From Gigaspora margarita (taxonomy: Eukaryota > Glomeromycota > Glomeromycetes > Diversisporales > Gigasporaceae), in the NCBI GenBank assembly GCA_009809945.1, contig WTPW01000870.1, forward strand, positions 162,167 through 226,166: 64,000 nt of DNA, given 5' to 3'. Of this stretch, positions 11,690 through 23,329 are shown piece by piece. The number at the start of each line of letters is the position of its first letter. Position 1 is the stretch's first letter. A model generated the notes under the pieces. The model had not been told where the DNA came from. It did not search any database and was given only the letters and a program-made list of their open reading frames with translations. The translations under genes were made by a program, and so were the position numbers.

Positions 11690-12072
11690 TTTATCAAAAA
11701 TATCTCAATGAGTTCTTAACCAACTTCAATGAAAATTTTTTTATTTAAATTCTATATATTTGTAGAATTAAAATAAAAAATTTTCATCGAATTTGGTCAA
11801 GAACTCATAAAGATATCTTTGATAAAAAATTTTTTCTATTTTCAAAAACATATATTATGTGCCAAAATTGGTTACAAGAGAATCCCAAATCTAGTTGCAA
11901 AATGAAAAATCTAAATATCTCTTTTAATATTGATCCGTTTGAGTTGAAATTTTTAAAGCAAACTTTTGAATACCTAAAAAATATACTTACTTAGTAGTAT
12001 TTTTGAGGTTTTATTTAAAGAAAATCCTTTCAGATATAGTCAAATTCGAGAGAAAATTCTGCAAAAATGTTG
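11690..12072. repeat. Partial copy of the 988-bp foldback element
   Basis: Contains the dyad core (TAGAATTAAAATAAAAAATT near 11765) plus the right arm, with the same word order as 6650-6960: CATATATTATGTGCCAAA, AGTTGCAAAATGAAAAATC, CTTACTTAGTAGTATTTTTG and AAAATCCTTTCAGA. The left arm is truncated to about 75 bp. Confidence 0.75.
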
Positions 12073-13330
12073 AACATTTTATAAATATAAAAAAATAGCT
12101 TTTTGGGTGGTAATAGTCAGATCCTAGGCCTACCTTTAAAGATTATAACTGCATCTAAGAAAGCTATTTATTAGATAACATATTTTTGTGGACCAAACAA
12201 TCACTTTTGCCAAAGTACTGAGCTACCTAATAGTAATTATTAGCCCATTAAGTCTCACAACAAATATAGTCAGAGGCCCTATTGCTTATTATTAGAGATA
12301 AAATTTTTTGCTTAACTAAATCTACATATCCAAATAGTTTTAACAATTGTTTTATTAACACAAAAGGTAAAAGAATAATCTGCTAAAAAAAGATTTTATA
12401 TCAATTTTATATGTATTATATAATGTTTCAAGCCAATTAAGCTAGCCACTTGGCTGGTAGCTTAGCTGTAGCTTCTATTTTTGATCTATCAGCTAAGCTG
12501 CAAACTATTAAAAATTTGATAGCTTAGCCTAGCCATAAAAATTTAATTAGCTTGTAACACTATTTCTATACACTGTTTATACAAATATAAATTTAGATTA
12601 TATAAAACTCAAAAATATTCTTGATCTGAAAATAAGCAACTCTACAATTGACAAAAGTTACTACATAGTAAGTCTAAATTTTACTAAGCTAATCGAATAA
12701 TATCGCTTTAGTAAACTTTTATTCAGAAGGTCAAAATAAACTTATTACAAAATTTTTATAAGTAATAGAGAATTTTTTATTAATTAAGTTTTGATTTTTA
12801 TGTTTGACAGAAAAATTAAAATTTTTTAAAAAATATATTTAACAAACATAAAAATTAAAAGTTAAATAATAAAAAATTCTTTAATTTTAATAAAAAATTT
12901 TGAGTATATATATTTTGGTCTTTCAAACAAGTTTATTTAATCGATAATTATTAATTGACATAGCAGAATTTAGACTTTACTATATAGCAACTATTTGTGA
13001 TTAACTAAAAATTGATTTTACTTCAATACTATTGGCTATTTATACTTATATATATATAGGACATGATAGATGGGACCCCTAAAAAATTATATGATTTACT
13101 GCACTTTTCTTAATGGTTTTTATTTATTTATTTATTTATATATATACTGTACTTACTTTTAATTATCTTTTTTTTTTTTAAATTAAATTATTTATATTAT
13201 TAAATTTTTTGTTTAAACTAAAATTAAATTTTTTAATATTTTTTTTAATTTAATATTTTTTAACTTGCTGTTTTATTATTTTTAACTTAATGCTTTTTCT
13301 TAACAGATTTTTAACTTAATATTTTTTTAT
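12073..13330. other. AT-rich non-coding stretch with an imperfect palindrome
   Basis: No gene. 12430-12545 repeats TAGCTTAGC / AGCTAAGCT words. 12720-12950 folds back on itself around about 12835 (TAAACTTTTATTCAGAAGGTC versus the GGTCTTTCAAACAAGTTTA end, weak). 13090-13330 is T-rich low complexity. Confidence 0.45.
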
Positions 13331-13334
13331 TTAT

Positions 13335-13340
13335 TATTAG

Positions 13341-13384
<44 letters not shown>

Positions 13385-13462
13385 TATTTTTATTATTATT
13401 ATTTATTTTTATTATTATTATTTATTTTTATTATTATTATTTATTTTTATTATTATTATTAT
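13335..13462. repeat. (TTA)n microsatellite
   Basis: About 128 bp of ATT/TTA trinucleotide repeats, the second half interrupted every ~25 bp by TTTATTTT. Confidence 0.95.
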
Positions 13463-13754
13463 AGGTGCTTTTAGGCATCTTCTGCAAAAGATATATATCC
13501 TGCAGAGAGATATATATCCCATGCTGGTCAGCTAATCAAAAAATAAACATCACGTTATCAACCTAGCCCAAATTATGTGCAACCAATGAGCCCTGTACCC
13601 AAGTAGATGCTTTTATCCTATGCCCGAAGAGTATAAAAAATTCAAAATTTTAAAGTCTTTTTTTTTATTATAAATTGTATTATTAAAGACAATGTTTTAT
13701 TAAAAAAATACTATCAAAAAGTACAAAAAAAAATTGCAAACAAAAAGCAAAATC

Positions 13755-14405
13755 AAAAAAAATACTACAAGAGTATAGCAAATAATGACCAAAAGCACCA
13801 ACAACAATTAAAAATACTAAAGCACCACCAAATAACAATCAAAAGTAGCACCCAACTACAACCAAAAGCACTACTAAACAACATAAAACACTATTAAATG
13901 ATGACCAAAAGCACGACCAAAAGCACCAAATTATGATCAAAAGCACCACTAAATGATGATCAAAAGTACTAATAAATGATAGCGAAAAGCACTAACAAAT
14001 GATGACGAAAATTACCACCAAGCTATGACCAAAGGCACTACCAAAAGATGATCAAAAGCACCAACAAATGATAACAAAAAGTACCAAAAAATAATAATGA
14101 AAAGCACCACCAAGCTATAACCAAAAGCACTACCAAACTACAACCAAAAATGCTACCAAACTACAGCGTAAAGTACCACCAAACGATGACCAAAAGCATA
14201 ACCAAAGGCACTACCAAATAATGACCAAAAGCACCACCAAATTACAACCAAAAGCACCATCAAACAACAACAAAAAATACCACCAAATGATGACGAAAGT
14301 GACATAAAAGAGCAACAAAAGCACTGCAAGAACAACAACAAAGGACAAAAAAAAAAGCACTATACAACGATGATAAAAGCATGACAAAGGCACCAAGAAA
14401 ATGAT
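13755..14405. repeat. Degenerate 23-bp minisatellite
   Basis: A unit close to AAATGATGACCAAAAGCACC plus three bases (ACC/AAC) repeats with a clear 23-bp period. For example, successive units from about 13953 start AAATGATGATC, AAATGATAGCG, AAATGATGACG, AAGCTATGACC and AAAAGATGATC. About 25 units, 60-85% alike by eye. The period is not a multiple of three and frames are not conserved, so the ORFs over it are not genes. Confidence 0.85.
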
Positions 14406-14826
14406 GATAGAAAAACATGTGATTCTAATTTACAATACCCAGGTATAATAGTGAAGCAAATCTATAAAATAAATAAAAGTTAATATTTGTTCAATAAAAC
14501 AAACAAAAATAGTAAGCCCACTTATCTTAAAAAACAAGTTTATATCAGTGGACCCAGTCCTAATCTCTACTACCCAGTTTCCAGCATTTTAGCGAGACAA
14601 GTCTACAAAGAAAGTTAATAAAGAAAAAAGTTAGTACAAAGAAAAAAAATAGCAAAAAAAAATAAAAAATAAAAATACATGCCAAATCTAGATCTAGCGC
14701 TAGATTTAAATTAGATTAGGTAGAAACGGAGATCGGGATGAATTGACTCTGAATCTGGCACTAGTACCTCTGGGTGAGAGGTATATTTCTCAGAAAGATA
14801 TATCTCTCATGAGAGATACCTATAAT

Positions 14827-15007
14827 AGGACCCCGAAATATACATAGATAGGTCAGGTATAAGTTTGCTTATTTTTGAGGTTTTTTATACAGATCTTTTC
14901 TATTTATAGTAATTTTTTTGCTTATTTTTGAAGTTTTTTCTGCAGATCTTTCCTTTTTTAGTAACCCTATAATTAACCTGACCTATCTATGTATATTTCG
15001 GGGTCCT
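14827..15007. mobile_element. MITE family G1, 181 bp, perfect ends and 8-bp target duplication
   Basis: The first and last 32 bp are exact inverted repeats, starting AGGACCCCGAAATATACATA. CCTATAAT flanks both sides (14819-14826 and 15008-15015). Inside is a ~55-bp tandem duplication (GCTTATTTTTGA...CAGATCTTT...TAGTAA). Perfect ends and duplication indicate the youngest copy in the window. Relatives are at 30768-31228, 45156-45241 and the 5.28-kb element at 20133-25411. Confidence 0.95.
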
Positions 15008-15009
15008 CC

Positions 15010-15470
15010 TATAATTTTCCTTTTATTATTATTATTTATTTTTTTTTAAAATATTGCTTTTTAATTTTTATTTTTTAATTATTATTTTTAAATAATTTAT
15101 TTTAATTATTGCTATGTTTTTTTTTATTAAAGTATTTTTTTAGAAAAATTTTAGATGGTGCCCATTGCCATAGTGACCCTATATGATTAGCCAATCATTT
15201 TTAAAATCAGTAATTATATATAAACAATAATTATTCTTTTGATAATCAGTGTTTTTTTTTGCTTGTTTTTTTTGCATTTGTTTTTTTTTTATTTTTGATT
15301 AAATAGCTTTTTTCTCTTCTCTTTAAGGGTTTTATTGTTGGAGTTAGAGGAGATCCATAAATAATGTTATGCTTGAGGGGTCCCCCAAAATATAACAATT
15401 TTCCATATATAGAAGGGGGTCCTCCAAAATATAACACAATTTTTTTATAAAAATTTGTCTAAACCTTGAT
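15010..15470. other. T-rich non-coding stretch
   Basis: Low-complexity TTTATTATT at 15015-15140, a lone MITE-like end at 15153-15200, and two copies of GGGGTCC(C/T)CCAAAATATAAC (about 15376 and 15415). No gene. Confidence 0.45.
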
Positions 15471-15475
15471 CCAGA

Positions 15476-15738
15476 GATCTAACTTGGATGTCTTTGGTAC
15501 CATCGAATCATCTCAAGGAGAGGATTCGAATAGTACCAAAATCATTTGATTTTGATCACTGGATCACGTTTTATTAACGAAATGCTATTGGTTATTATGT
15601 TTTTATAAAATTACTATAAAATCAATAGTATTTCGTTAATAAAACGTGATCCGGTAATCCAAATAGAATGATTTTTGTACCATTGGATTCGTCTCATAGA
15701 GATGAGTCGAATGGTACCAAAATTATCCAAATTGGATC
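15476..15738. mobile_element. Foldback MITE, 263 bp
   Basis: Two ~100-bp arms pair: TTTGGTACCAT, GAATCATCTC, GGATCACGTTTTATTAACGA and AATGCTATTG on the left meet their complements on the right (CAATAGTATTTCGTTAATAA at 15627, ATGGTACCAAAA at 15711). Each arm also contains its own smaller palindrome around GGTACCAT...ATGGTACC, so the single strand could form a cruciform with three stems. Confidence 0.8.
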
Positions 15739-15739
15739 A

Positions 15740-16190
15740 CTATGTCATAATATATTCAAGTTTTTGTAAAATTATATATATAAATATACAGATTTTTAAA
15801 ATTTTTTTATATAGAGAGGGGGTCAAGAGCTACTATATAGGGGTATATAATGTTATTTATAGATGCCCCCTTATTACTAGAGCCATTACTAGACTGTCAT
15901 TAGAGTTGAGTCATCATTGGAACTGTTGTTAAGGCCTTGAATTAGAACCCTAAAACTGTTACAAATCGTGTTTGTTTTGGCAATTAAAACCAGGATTTTG
16001 TAAGATAAAAGGTTTTTTTTCTTCCTTTGAACTAATAATATTACTTTCTGTAGGTTTTTCTCCTAGAAGCAGTGTCTGAAATTGGGTTGCAAACTTGTGG
16101 ACTGCAACAAATTTTAAATTTTTGCAAGTAAAACTTGATATCAAGTACAAAATCTGCAAATAAATTTTTTAAATTTCCACAAGTTTCCTA
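15740..16190. other. Non-coding stretch
   Basis: ORFs of 60-85 codons here show no family resemblance and AT-driven composition. No terminal repeats recognised. Confidence 0.4.
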
Positions 16191-16194
16191 TATA

Positions 16195-16499
16195 TGGGGC
16201 CTGTGCTGTAGAAAGGGCCGATACTGGTTTATATACAATTTTGAAAAATCATGTTTGTTTTGTTCAAACTGATCTGGATTAATTAAAAATTTCATGATTT
16301 GATTGGCCAGTTGTATTAGGCAATCCTGTAATATATGAAACTTCAAAGAAATTTTTTTTAAATATCTCAATTTTTTATTATGCAAATCAATTTCCATTTA
16401 TAATTAAAAAATGTAGTCTGTATCAAAATATATCTGAATACAACAAAATTCAATTTTTATTTTTGGGCAGTATCAGCTCTTTCTATTGCAAAGGCCCCA
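16195..16499. mobile_element. TA-flanked MITE, family T1, copy 1
   Basis: The 305-bp element begins TGGGGCCTGTGCTGTAGAAA and ends in the imperfect complement of TGGGGCCTTTGCAATAGAAA, flanked by TA on each side. The interior (GGATTAATTAAA, TTGATTGGCCAG, TTATTATGCAAATC) aligns with the element at 46997-47335. TA duplication suggests Tc1/mariner-type mobilisation. Confidence 0.8.
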
Positions 16500-16503
16500 T
16501 ATA

Positions 16504-16930
16504 ATTTTAAATTATGCATATTTGCAAATAAAATATTTAATTCACTTGTGGGTTTTATACTAGATTATTATATGCTGTTTAGTAGATAATTTTTTATCCT
16601 TCAATAATTTATACAAATTTGGATATGTTCTATAAATTTTTATCAGAAAATTTTTAATAAGAAAAGAAATTTTCTTATATCAGTTATAATTGATTACAAT
16701 TAATTAAAAATACAAATTTAAATAATTGTACTCAATTATAATTAATATATATAAATGATAGCAATAACCCTTTATTTATATTAATATTTACATTAAATCT
16801 GATCAAGCCAACACTTTAAAATTATCATGCATAATATAAACAAAGATTTTGTGATTATTAATTTAGATTACAATTGATATGCAACACCCCTGCTGAGTAT
16901 TATTGTTATTGATTATTTAATGATATATAA
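16504..16930. other. AT-rich non-coding stretch
   Basis: No gene. Contains CAACACCCCTGCTG at about 16881, complement of a word near 553. Confidence 0.4.
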
Positions 16931-17288
16931 CAAAAATTCATTAGATTTTTCAAAATTGACAACATTTTCTCAAAAATACTAATCAAAATTGGCTCAAATT
17001 TTTATTGCGACTAGTTTATTTATTCGACTATATCATATTAAAATTTCAGCCAATTTGGATTAATGGTTCTCAAAAAATTGGTTGTAAATGATAGTTAATT
17101 TTTTTTAAAAAAAATAACTATTATTTACTAGTGATTTTTCAAGAATTATTAATCCAAATTAGCTGAAATTTTAATATGTTATAGTTGAATAAATATATTA
17201 TTATGCAGTAAAAATTTGAGCTAATTTGGATCATTAGTTGCCAAGAAATCATTTGTGAAATTTTGAAAAAAATCTGACAAATTTTATA
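16931..17288. repeat. Foldback element, ~358 bp
   Basis: Arms of about 175 bp pair around a TTTTTTTTAAAAAAAA centre near 17110. Left words TTGGCTCAAATTTTTA and TTTCAGCCAATTTGGATTAA meet TAAAAATTTGAGCTAA and TTAATCCAAATTAGCTGAAA on the right. No coding capacity. Confidence 0.8.
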
Positions 17289-17289
17289 A

Positions 17290-17980
17290 AAATCATTAGT
17301 AATTGAAAGTAATTATAATCATTATATTTCAATTATTATATCATTATTGATATATTTCAATTTATTGATATATATCGATAATGTTCATTCGATGTATATA
17401 TTAATTAACTGCTATATATCAATATATATCTTTTTAAAAATTTTGCTAATGTATTTGTTCAATTTGATATTGTCGATATGAAATTTTAGACATATTAAGC
17501 ATAAAATAATTTTAGAAGCAGAATCGATTAACAATAAAAATAATTTATAATAAAGAAGATCATAAAATACATTTTAATTAAAAATAAAATAGATTTTATA
17601 TTACTTAAAATAAGATTAACAAATTTCATTTCTAAAACTCTTTAATATTATCTATTATTTTGTAAATAGATGTTTTTATTTGCACAACTATTTTTTTATT
17701 TTTGCAATAATATAATATATTTTAGGTGTGGAAAAAATAATTATTTTTAAAATTTGCAAATAAAATTATTTAATTAGTTGCAATGCGCAATAAAAAAATT
17801 GAATTTCAGATACTGCTTGGAAGACCCGATAGTGGAATTTTAAACCAGAACCTTCAAGATATTTTTTATTGTTTGCTTTTTTTTTTTGTTTGCTTTTTTT
17901 TTGTTTGTTTTTTTTATTTTGTTTACTTTTCTTTGAACTAATACTTTCTTTATTTTTGACTAAAAATTGTGATAGTTCTA
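17290..17980. other. AT-rich non-coding stretch with T/G homopolymer runs
   Basis: TATATCGATA-type cryptic repeats at 17340-17430. At 17870-17935 runs of T with TTGTTTGC produce a Lys-rich minus-strand ORF that I do not regard as a gene. Confidence 0.45.
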
Positions 17981-17984
17981 GGCT

Positions 17985-18440
17985 TTTGTCATTCAATGCC
18001 ATTGTTTAAGGTATATAGAGATTCTGAGCTTTTATCATTTGGTACTATAGTTCTTTTGAGATATGTTATTGTTTTTTAGTTTTGTTATTTTTTTTTCTTT
18101 GAAGAAACTTTTTTTTTTTTAGATTTGCTTCATTAAAAAACTGATAAAGAATAGGCTTTTGTTATTGGTACTATTGTTTAAGAAGTATAAAAATTTAGGG
18201 CTTTTATATTTGGTACTATAGTTTTTGGGCTTTCATCATTTTGGTGCCATTGTTTGAAGTATGAAAATTCTGGGCTTTTGTTGTTGTTTTTAGAAATTCT
18301 GGAATTTGAAGATTCTGAGCTTTGGTTGGTTGGTACATAGTTTGTAAAGATTCTGGACTATAGGTTTGTAGTTTCAGTTTTGGTAATAATTTTAGGCTTT
18401 TGTCAGTTTAGTACTGTCCTTCTTAAAGATTTTGAATTTT
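17985..18440. repeat. Degenerate ~60-bp tandem repeat
   Basis: Words GATTCTG(A/G)GCTTT, TTTGGTACTATAGTT and GTTTGAAGTATGAAAA recur in the same order about six times with much drift. No function is apparent. Confidence 0.55.
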
Positions 18441-18500
18441 GGTTGTAATAATCTTGAATCAGAAAGAAGATTACCTAATATACTTTTCAAAACTCTATGT

Positions 18501-19441
18501 GGAGTGATGACATAGCAAAGTTGGGTTGTTGTCACCTCTCCAAGTGACAGGTGCAAAGTTCGAATCCCACTAGAGATAGTAACTGATCTGCTCTTTAACT
18601 AATTGGATCTTTAATCTGTAACCTGAGTGATACCAAATTATTGGGAGTCTGACTGACTTGTGTAATGTTATATAAGGGAAAAGGAAGCATGTAAATCCTG
18701 GGAATTAGCAGAATGGAACCCGCTTGGCAAGACCTGAGTGAAGAAGTACTCAACTTTTAATGGTACTAGAGGAAAAGGATCTTGGACAGTGACTGACCAG
18801 AAGCAAACCAACAACAAAAAGGGTTGGAGAACCCTACCAACCAGACCGCTAGAGTCGCATCAGCGTAAAAGAACATGTATTTCGCAAGCATGTACCAAGG
18901 GAAGAGAGACAATTGGCATCCTAATGCCAGGCTGGCCAACTCTTCCGGGTCTTAGGATTGGGAGTAGGAATGGGACTAGAAAAAGGATCCAGAAGAGTGA
19001 CTGACTGGGTACTGGGGTTGGGGAACTTCATAAGGGCAAGAAGTAGGTAACAATAGTTACTGAAGCGTAGATAATACCTGTGTAGGACAGGAACTGCTTT
19101 ACTAGGTCTTTTACTGAGGATAAATTAATTCTAAGGGAGGTAGAAAAGAATCCAGATCTTGTTCTGGTAATACAAGAGGGATTGGCAGACAGCAATGATC
19201 AGAGGGTTTAAAATAGTCAATGACTAGTATGCGGATTGCAGGTATGGTGGCTAGAGTAGAACCTTCAGGTGGCTACTTAAATAGGCAACCAAAACTTGCA
19301 GGTGTGGCTAGTTGTATTCTCGTTAATATACTATGTCAGGTGATCTCCATATAGGAAGCCCAGGATCTTAATATTTTGAATAAAACTCTTACTCCTGAAG
19401 TAAGCACCTTAACTTGAAAAAAAATAAAATAAAATAAATAT
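18501..19441 (+). mobile_element. Long tRNA-headed SINE-like element, copy 1
   Basis: The 5' end resembles a tRNA gene: an A-box-like TAGCAAAGTTGG at 18513 and a B-box-like AAGTTCGAATCC at about 18556, the internal RNA polymerase III promoter elements. An ~850-bp body follows and ends in an A-rich tail (AAAAAAAATAAAATAAAATA). The body aligns along its length with the reverse complement of 22361-23317: ACTGGGGTTGGGG, GCAGAAGTAGGTAA-like, AATACCTG-GTAGGACAGG, GAGGATAAATTA, AGGTGATCTCCATA-like. Copy 1 has drifted to AT and lost parts. A short ORF in it is incidental. No target duplication was found for this copy. Confidence 0.75.
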
Positions 19442-19826
19442 AATCTTATATAATATTATAAATACTTGGAACAATTTTATACTTACGATACCATTTATCC
19501 TAGTTAAACACAGAATTATTTTCTGAGATTACTGCCATAGCAGATTCAAATACTATTTATATTTTTTGTCCTTAGCCATTCTACTAAAATCACTATATTT
19601 GATACATTTTAATATAACAGAATTATAAATAGTAAGTGTTCATAAGCTTGAATAACTTATTATAAATAAATAATCTTATACTCATGTACTTCGATCATTT
19701 TTAGATTTAACACTTATAGCAAATTAGAAACATTTTTTATATTATATTATTATTATTATTGCCAATAGTTATTTTATTAAAATTATGGTTTATGCACTTT
19801 TTTTCCATATATATACCTCTTAAATA
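19442..19826. other. AT-rich non-coding stretch
   Basis: No gene, RNA or repeat structure recognised. Confidence 0.45.
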
Positions 19827-19976
19827 GGACCCTCACAGCAAAAGAAGGGATGGGCCAAAAAATTTAAAATTTTATTCTTATGACAATTTTATTCTAATTG
19901 ATCTAATTCTTCAAGATATTGAATTTTTTTAAAAAAAATTTTTTTAGCCCATCCCCCCTTTTGCTGTGGAGGGTCC
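19827..19976. mobile_element. MITE, 150 bp, ~38-bp terminal inverted repeats
   Basis: GGACCCTCACAGCAAAAGAA at the left matches the complement of the right end (GGACCCTCCACAGCAAAAGG), continuing through GGATGGGC. The flanks share only a loose AAATA, so the duplication is unclear. Confidence 0.75.
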
Positions 19977-20691
19977 CAAATACCATTTGAGTACTTCTTT
20001 ATTCTTATTTTTGGATATGCTCACTATTTGAATACAACCAAATGTTTTTTTTCTAGAATTTTAAGTTATTATAATTAGCAAACTATACAACAAAATACAC
20101 AATGATTATAGTAAAAACATAGCATATTTACCAGGATCCTGAAATATACATAGATAGGTCAGGTCAGAGAATGTGTAGCAATCATAGACAAATTAAATAA
20201 AGTAAGGTTTAAATTTGCATATTCTTTTAAAAAATTATTAAAAAGGTTAGATTTTTAATTTGCATATTTGTATATTAAAATTCTACATATAAAAGTTTAA
20301 TTTGCATATTTTAGTATAAATTTGGTCTGATCTCTTTGTTTTGAAGTTGAGTACATGTGGTATTTTGATTTTCTAAAAAAACAAAAATAAATAAATAAAT
20401 AAATAAAGTAAAAAAGCATAGTTTTTTATTTTCACATATGCATGTATACTACTTTTATTTCTTTAAAAATTTTTTTATTTTTTTTAAATTTTTTTTTTAT
20501 TATTATTATTATTTTATTTTTGATGCAACGTTTTATTTAATATAATGTTTATTTTTTTTACATTTTTATTTAACTTTCTTTTTTACTTTTATTTTATTTA
20601 TTACATATTATTCTCACAGAGATCTGTTTATTACTATACTATGGGAGTAGTGCTATGCTGCAGCTCTATAAATTTTATTTATTTCTTATAC

Positions 20692-20895
20692 AGTTACCAA
20701 GCAAGCCTCATGCTAGTCAGTAAACAAGTCTTCAAGCAACTCTTTTTTATACTTCTTTTCAAATTCAAATATTTTCTCTTTTTCTTTTTTTTTAATATAT
20801 ACATTATGAGCATCAAAGAACAAGTTACTAAACAAGCTTATGCTAGTCAGTAAGCAAGTCTTTAAATCATTCTCTTTTATACTTCTTTCAGATTC
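20692..20895 (+). repeat. Two direct repeats of ~75 bp
   Basis: GTTACCAAGCAAGCCTCATG (20692) and GTTACTAAACAAGCTTATGC (20823) start two units that both continue TAGTCAGTAA, CAAGTCTT and TTTTATACTTCTTT to TTCAAA. The 102-codon ORF covering the first unit is Phe/Tyr-rich and not supported as a gene. Confidence 0.7.
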
Positions 20896-21236
20896 AAAAA
20901 GAATTTTTTTTTTTTGGGCAGGACTGGAAGGTCGAAAGAGCTAGACTAAAGTTAGGCAGTAAAGAAAAAAGCACTATTGATTACCAATCTAACTCCTTTC
21001 CTTAAATAGTATACTACCCCTATTTTTTCTAAGCCCTTTTAACTTTTATTTATAGTGGCTCTTTCACATTTACTTGATAATATCCTTAGCATGATTTATT
21101 TTATGCATCAGTTTATTTTACATATGTTTTATTTTATTTTTTATTTTAAGTTTTTTATTTAATTTTTTTTTATTTTTATTTTTTTTTATTTTTATTTTTT
21201 TTTATTTTTATTTTTATTTTTTTTATTTTTATTTTT

Positions 21237-21630
21237 NNNNNNNNNNNNNNNNNNNNNNNNNNNNNNNNNNNNNNNNNNNNNNNNNNNNNNNNNNNNNNNN
21301 NNNNNNNNNNNNNNNNNNNNNNNNNNNNNNNNNNNNNNNNNNNNNNNNNNNNNNNNNNNNNNNNNNNNNNNNNNNNNNNNNNNNNNNNNNNNNNNNNNNN
21401 NNNNNNNNNNNNNNNNNNNNNNNNNNNNNNNNNNNNNNNNNNNNNNNNNNNNNNNNNNNNNNNNNNNNNNNNNNNNNNNNNNNNNNNNNNNNNNNNNNNN
21501 NNNNNNNNNNNNNNNNNNNNNNNNNNNNNNNNNNNNNNNNNNNNNNNNNNNNNNNNNNNNNNNNNNNNNNNNNNNNNNNNNNNNNNNNNNNNNNNNNNNN
21601 NNNNNNNNNNNNNNNNNNNNNNNNNNNNNN
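21237..21630. other. Assembly gap (394 N)
   Basis: Run of N inside TTTTTATTTTTA low-complexity sequence on both sides (about 21125-21655). The true length is unknown. Confidence 1.
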
Positions 21631-21654
21631 TTTTTATTTAATTTTTTTTATTTT

Positions 21655-22350
21655 TATTTATTCATTAATTATTTTAATTATTTTTTTTATAATTATTTTT
21701 TTCATTTATAATATAATTTATTTAATTAATTCATCTCCTGAATCTAGATTTAAATTAGATCTAGATTATCTTTGCTTCAATAAACCGGAATAAGATAAAT
21801 AACTTTTTTTTGCTTGTTTTTCTTTAATTTTACAATATTTATTTTATTTGAACCTTTTTTTATCAGAATGCAACTTAACTGTCATCACTTTTAAAGTTGT
21901 TGTATTCATGAACTTTGTTGCATAGTTGATATCAAAGTCTCATACTTTTTTTAGCAATATTATTCTTTGGGATTAATAGTTTCTTTTACATTGTTAGTTG
22001 AATATTCTAGAAAGTGCAACTTTATTGTTAGTGTCAGGTAGTAGAGTTTACAGTTGCAATCTATAAGATTAGAGTTGAATTTCTTATTGTGTTAGTAATT
22101 TGGTAGGTTTTTTTATTTTTATCATTTTTCTTGTGTTTTTTCGTAAGTTCATCATTTTAGTTAAAATTATACTAGATTTTTGTTAGTTTTTATATTTGTA
22201 TCTCTATAGCATTGATAGCAGTTGTGGTCAGTATTTAAAATTCAAATTGAAAGTTATGTTCTCAAAAGTGCATAATTTAAATTTTTATTGTTCTCAAAAA
22301 CTTTTTAGTATTCATTATATATTAAATATATTGAACATTAATTTTTAAAG
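21655..22350. other. Non-coding interior of the 5.28-kb element
   Basis: No open frame of note and nothing recognised. If a transposase once existed here it is decayed beyond recognition by eye. Confidence 0.4.
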
Positions 22351-22360
22351 ATGTTTATTT

Positions 22361-23317
22361 TTTTTTTATTTTTTTATTTTTTTTTAAAGTGTCCGTCTTC
22401 GGGAACTGGGAATTTTTTTATTCAAGATATTAGGGCCATTGGTATTCCACTTAGGGGATACCGATATTTGTTACAACGACGAGGGTACATCTAGCCACAC
22501 GTACACTTTTGGTGTCTAATTTAAGTGGTCCGCCCTAAGGTTCCACACTAGCTGCTATACCTGCAACCCAACTACGGGAATTGCCTATTTAAACCCTCTG
22601 GTCCCTGATCTGCCTGCCAACCCATCTTGTATCACCGGTACAACCACCAGTTTCTAAACCTGGTAGTTCATACCAGATACTAATTACCACCCTTAGGACT
22701 AATTTATCCTCGACGAAAAACTTGGTAGAGCAGTCCCTGTCCCACCCAGGTATTACCTACACTTCGGTAACTTACGCTACAGCTTTACCTATATACTTGC
22801 AGTCCAGGGGTTACCTAAACCGCTACCATTACCTACTTCTGCCCTTGTAAGGTTCGCTCCAACCCCAGCACCCACCTACTGGTCCTTATACCGGATTCAC
22901 AAACTTCCAAACCAGTTAGCCCAGAAGGGTCAATATGGCCTTCTTCCCTTGTTACCTAATTCCAAAACATAGGTCCTTTTCCTCCGGTGCAACTCCGGCA
23001 GCCAGATTGGTGAACCCCCTCCTCGAGGGTCTTATCGTCCGATCCTCTGGCTCCGGTTTCTGATATTCTGGCTTTGGAAGCACTGTTGAAGATCTTTGCT
23101 ACCTCCTTACTCGGGGCTTGCCAAACGGGTTTCCGTTTTTCTGGTTCCTTGGATTTGTGCGCCCAAAGGCTCCCATTCGAGATGGTGTACCAAGGCCTAC
23201 AGGTAATGTACCCAACCGATCGATGAGAAGCAGTTACCGGAACACAGGTCTATTTTTCCGAAGTGTCGCCAGTGGGATTTGAACCCTAGACCTGCCGCTT
23301 GGGCGGTGACAACAAGA
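22361..23317 (-). mobile_element. Long tRNA-headed SINE-like element, copy 2, with 10-bp target duplication
   Basis: On the minus strand the element starts with a partial tRNA-like head carrying a canonical B box (GGTTCAAATCC, about 23273-23283). About 900 bp of distinctly GC-richer body follow, ending in AAAAAAAAATAAAAA. ATGTTTATTT lies directly at both sides (22351-22360 and 23318-23327), the duplication expected from target-primed reverse transcription. The A-box part is missing, consistent with 5' truncation. No ORF of family type was recognised. It is inserted in the 5.28-kb element, hence younger. Confidence 0.85.
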
Positions 23318-23329
23318 ATGTTTATTTAT

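Noticed and set aside
14153..14396. Overlapping minus-strand ORFs rich in Val/Leu/Phe, resembling membrane proteins
   Set aside because: They lie in a 23-bp minisatellite whose period is not a multiple of three; different frames give equally long ORFs.
18513..18570. Functional tRNA gene
   Set aside because: A- and B-box words are present, but no acceptor stem or proper anticodon arm could be formed, and the segment continues into a SINE-like body.
20545..20853. 102-codon plus-strand ORF
   Set aside because: Phe/Tyr-rich from T-rich DNA and partly within a direct repeat; no domain or codon signal.
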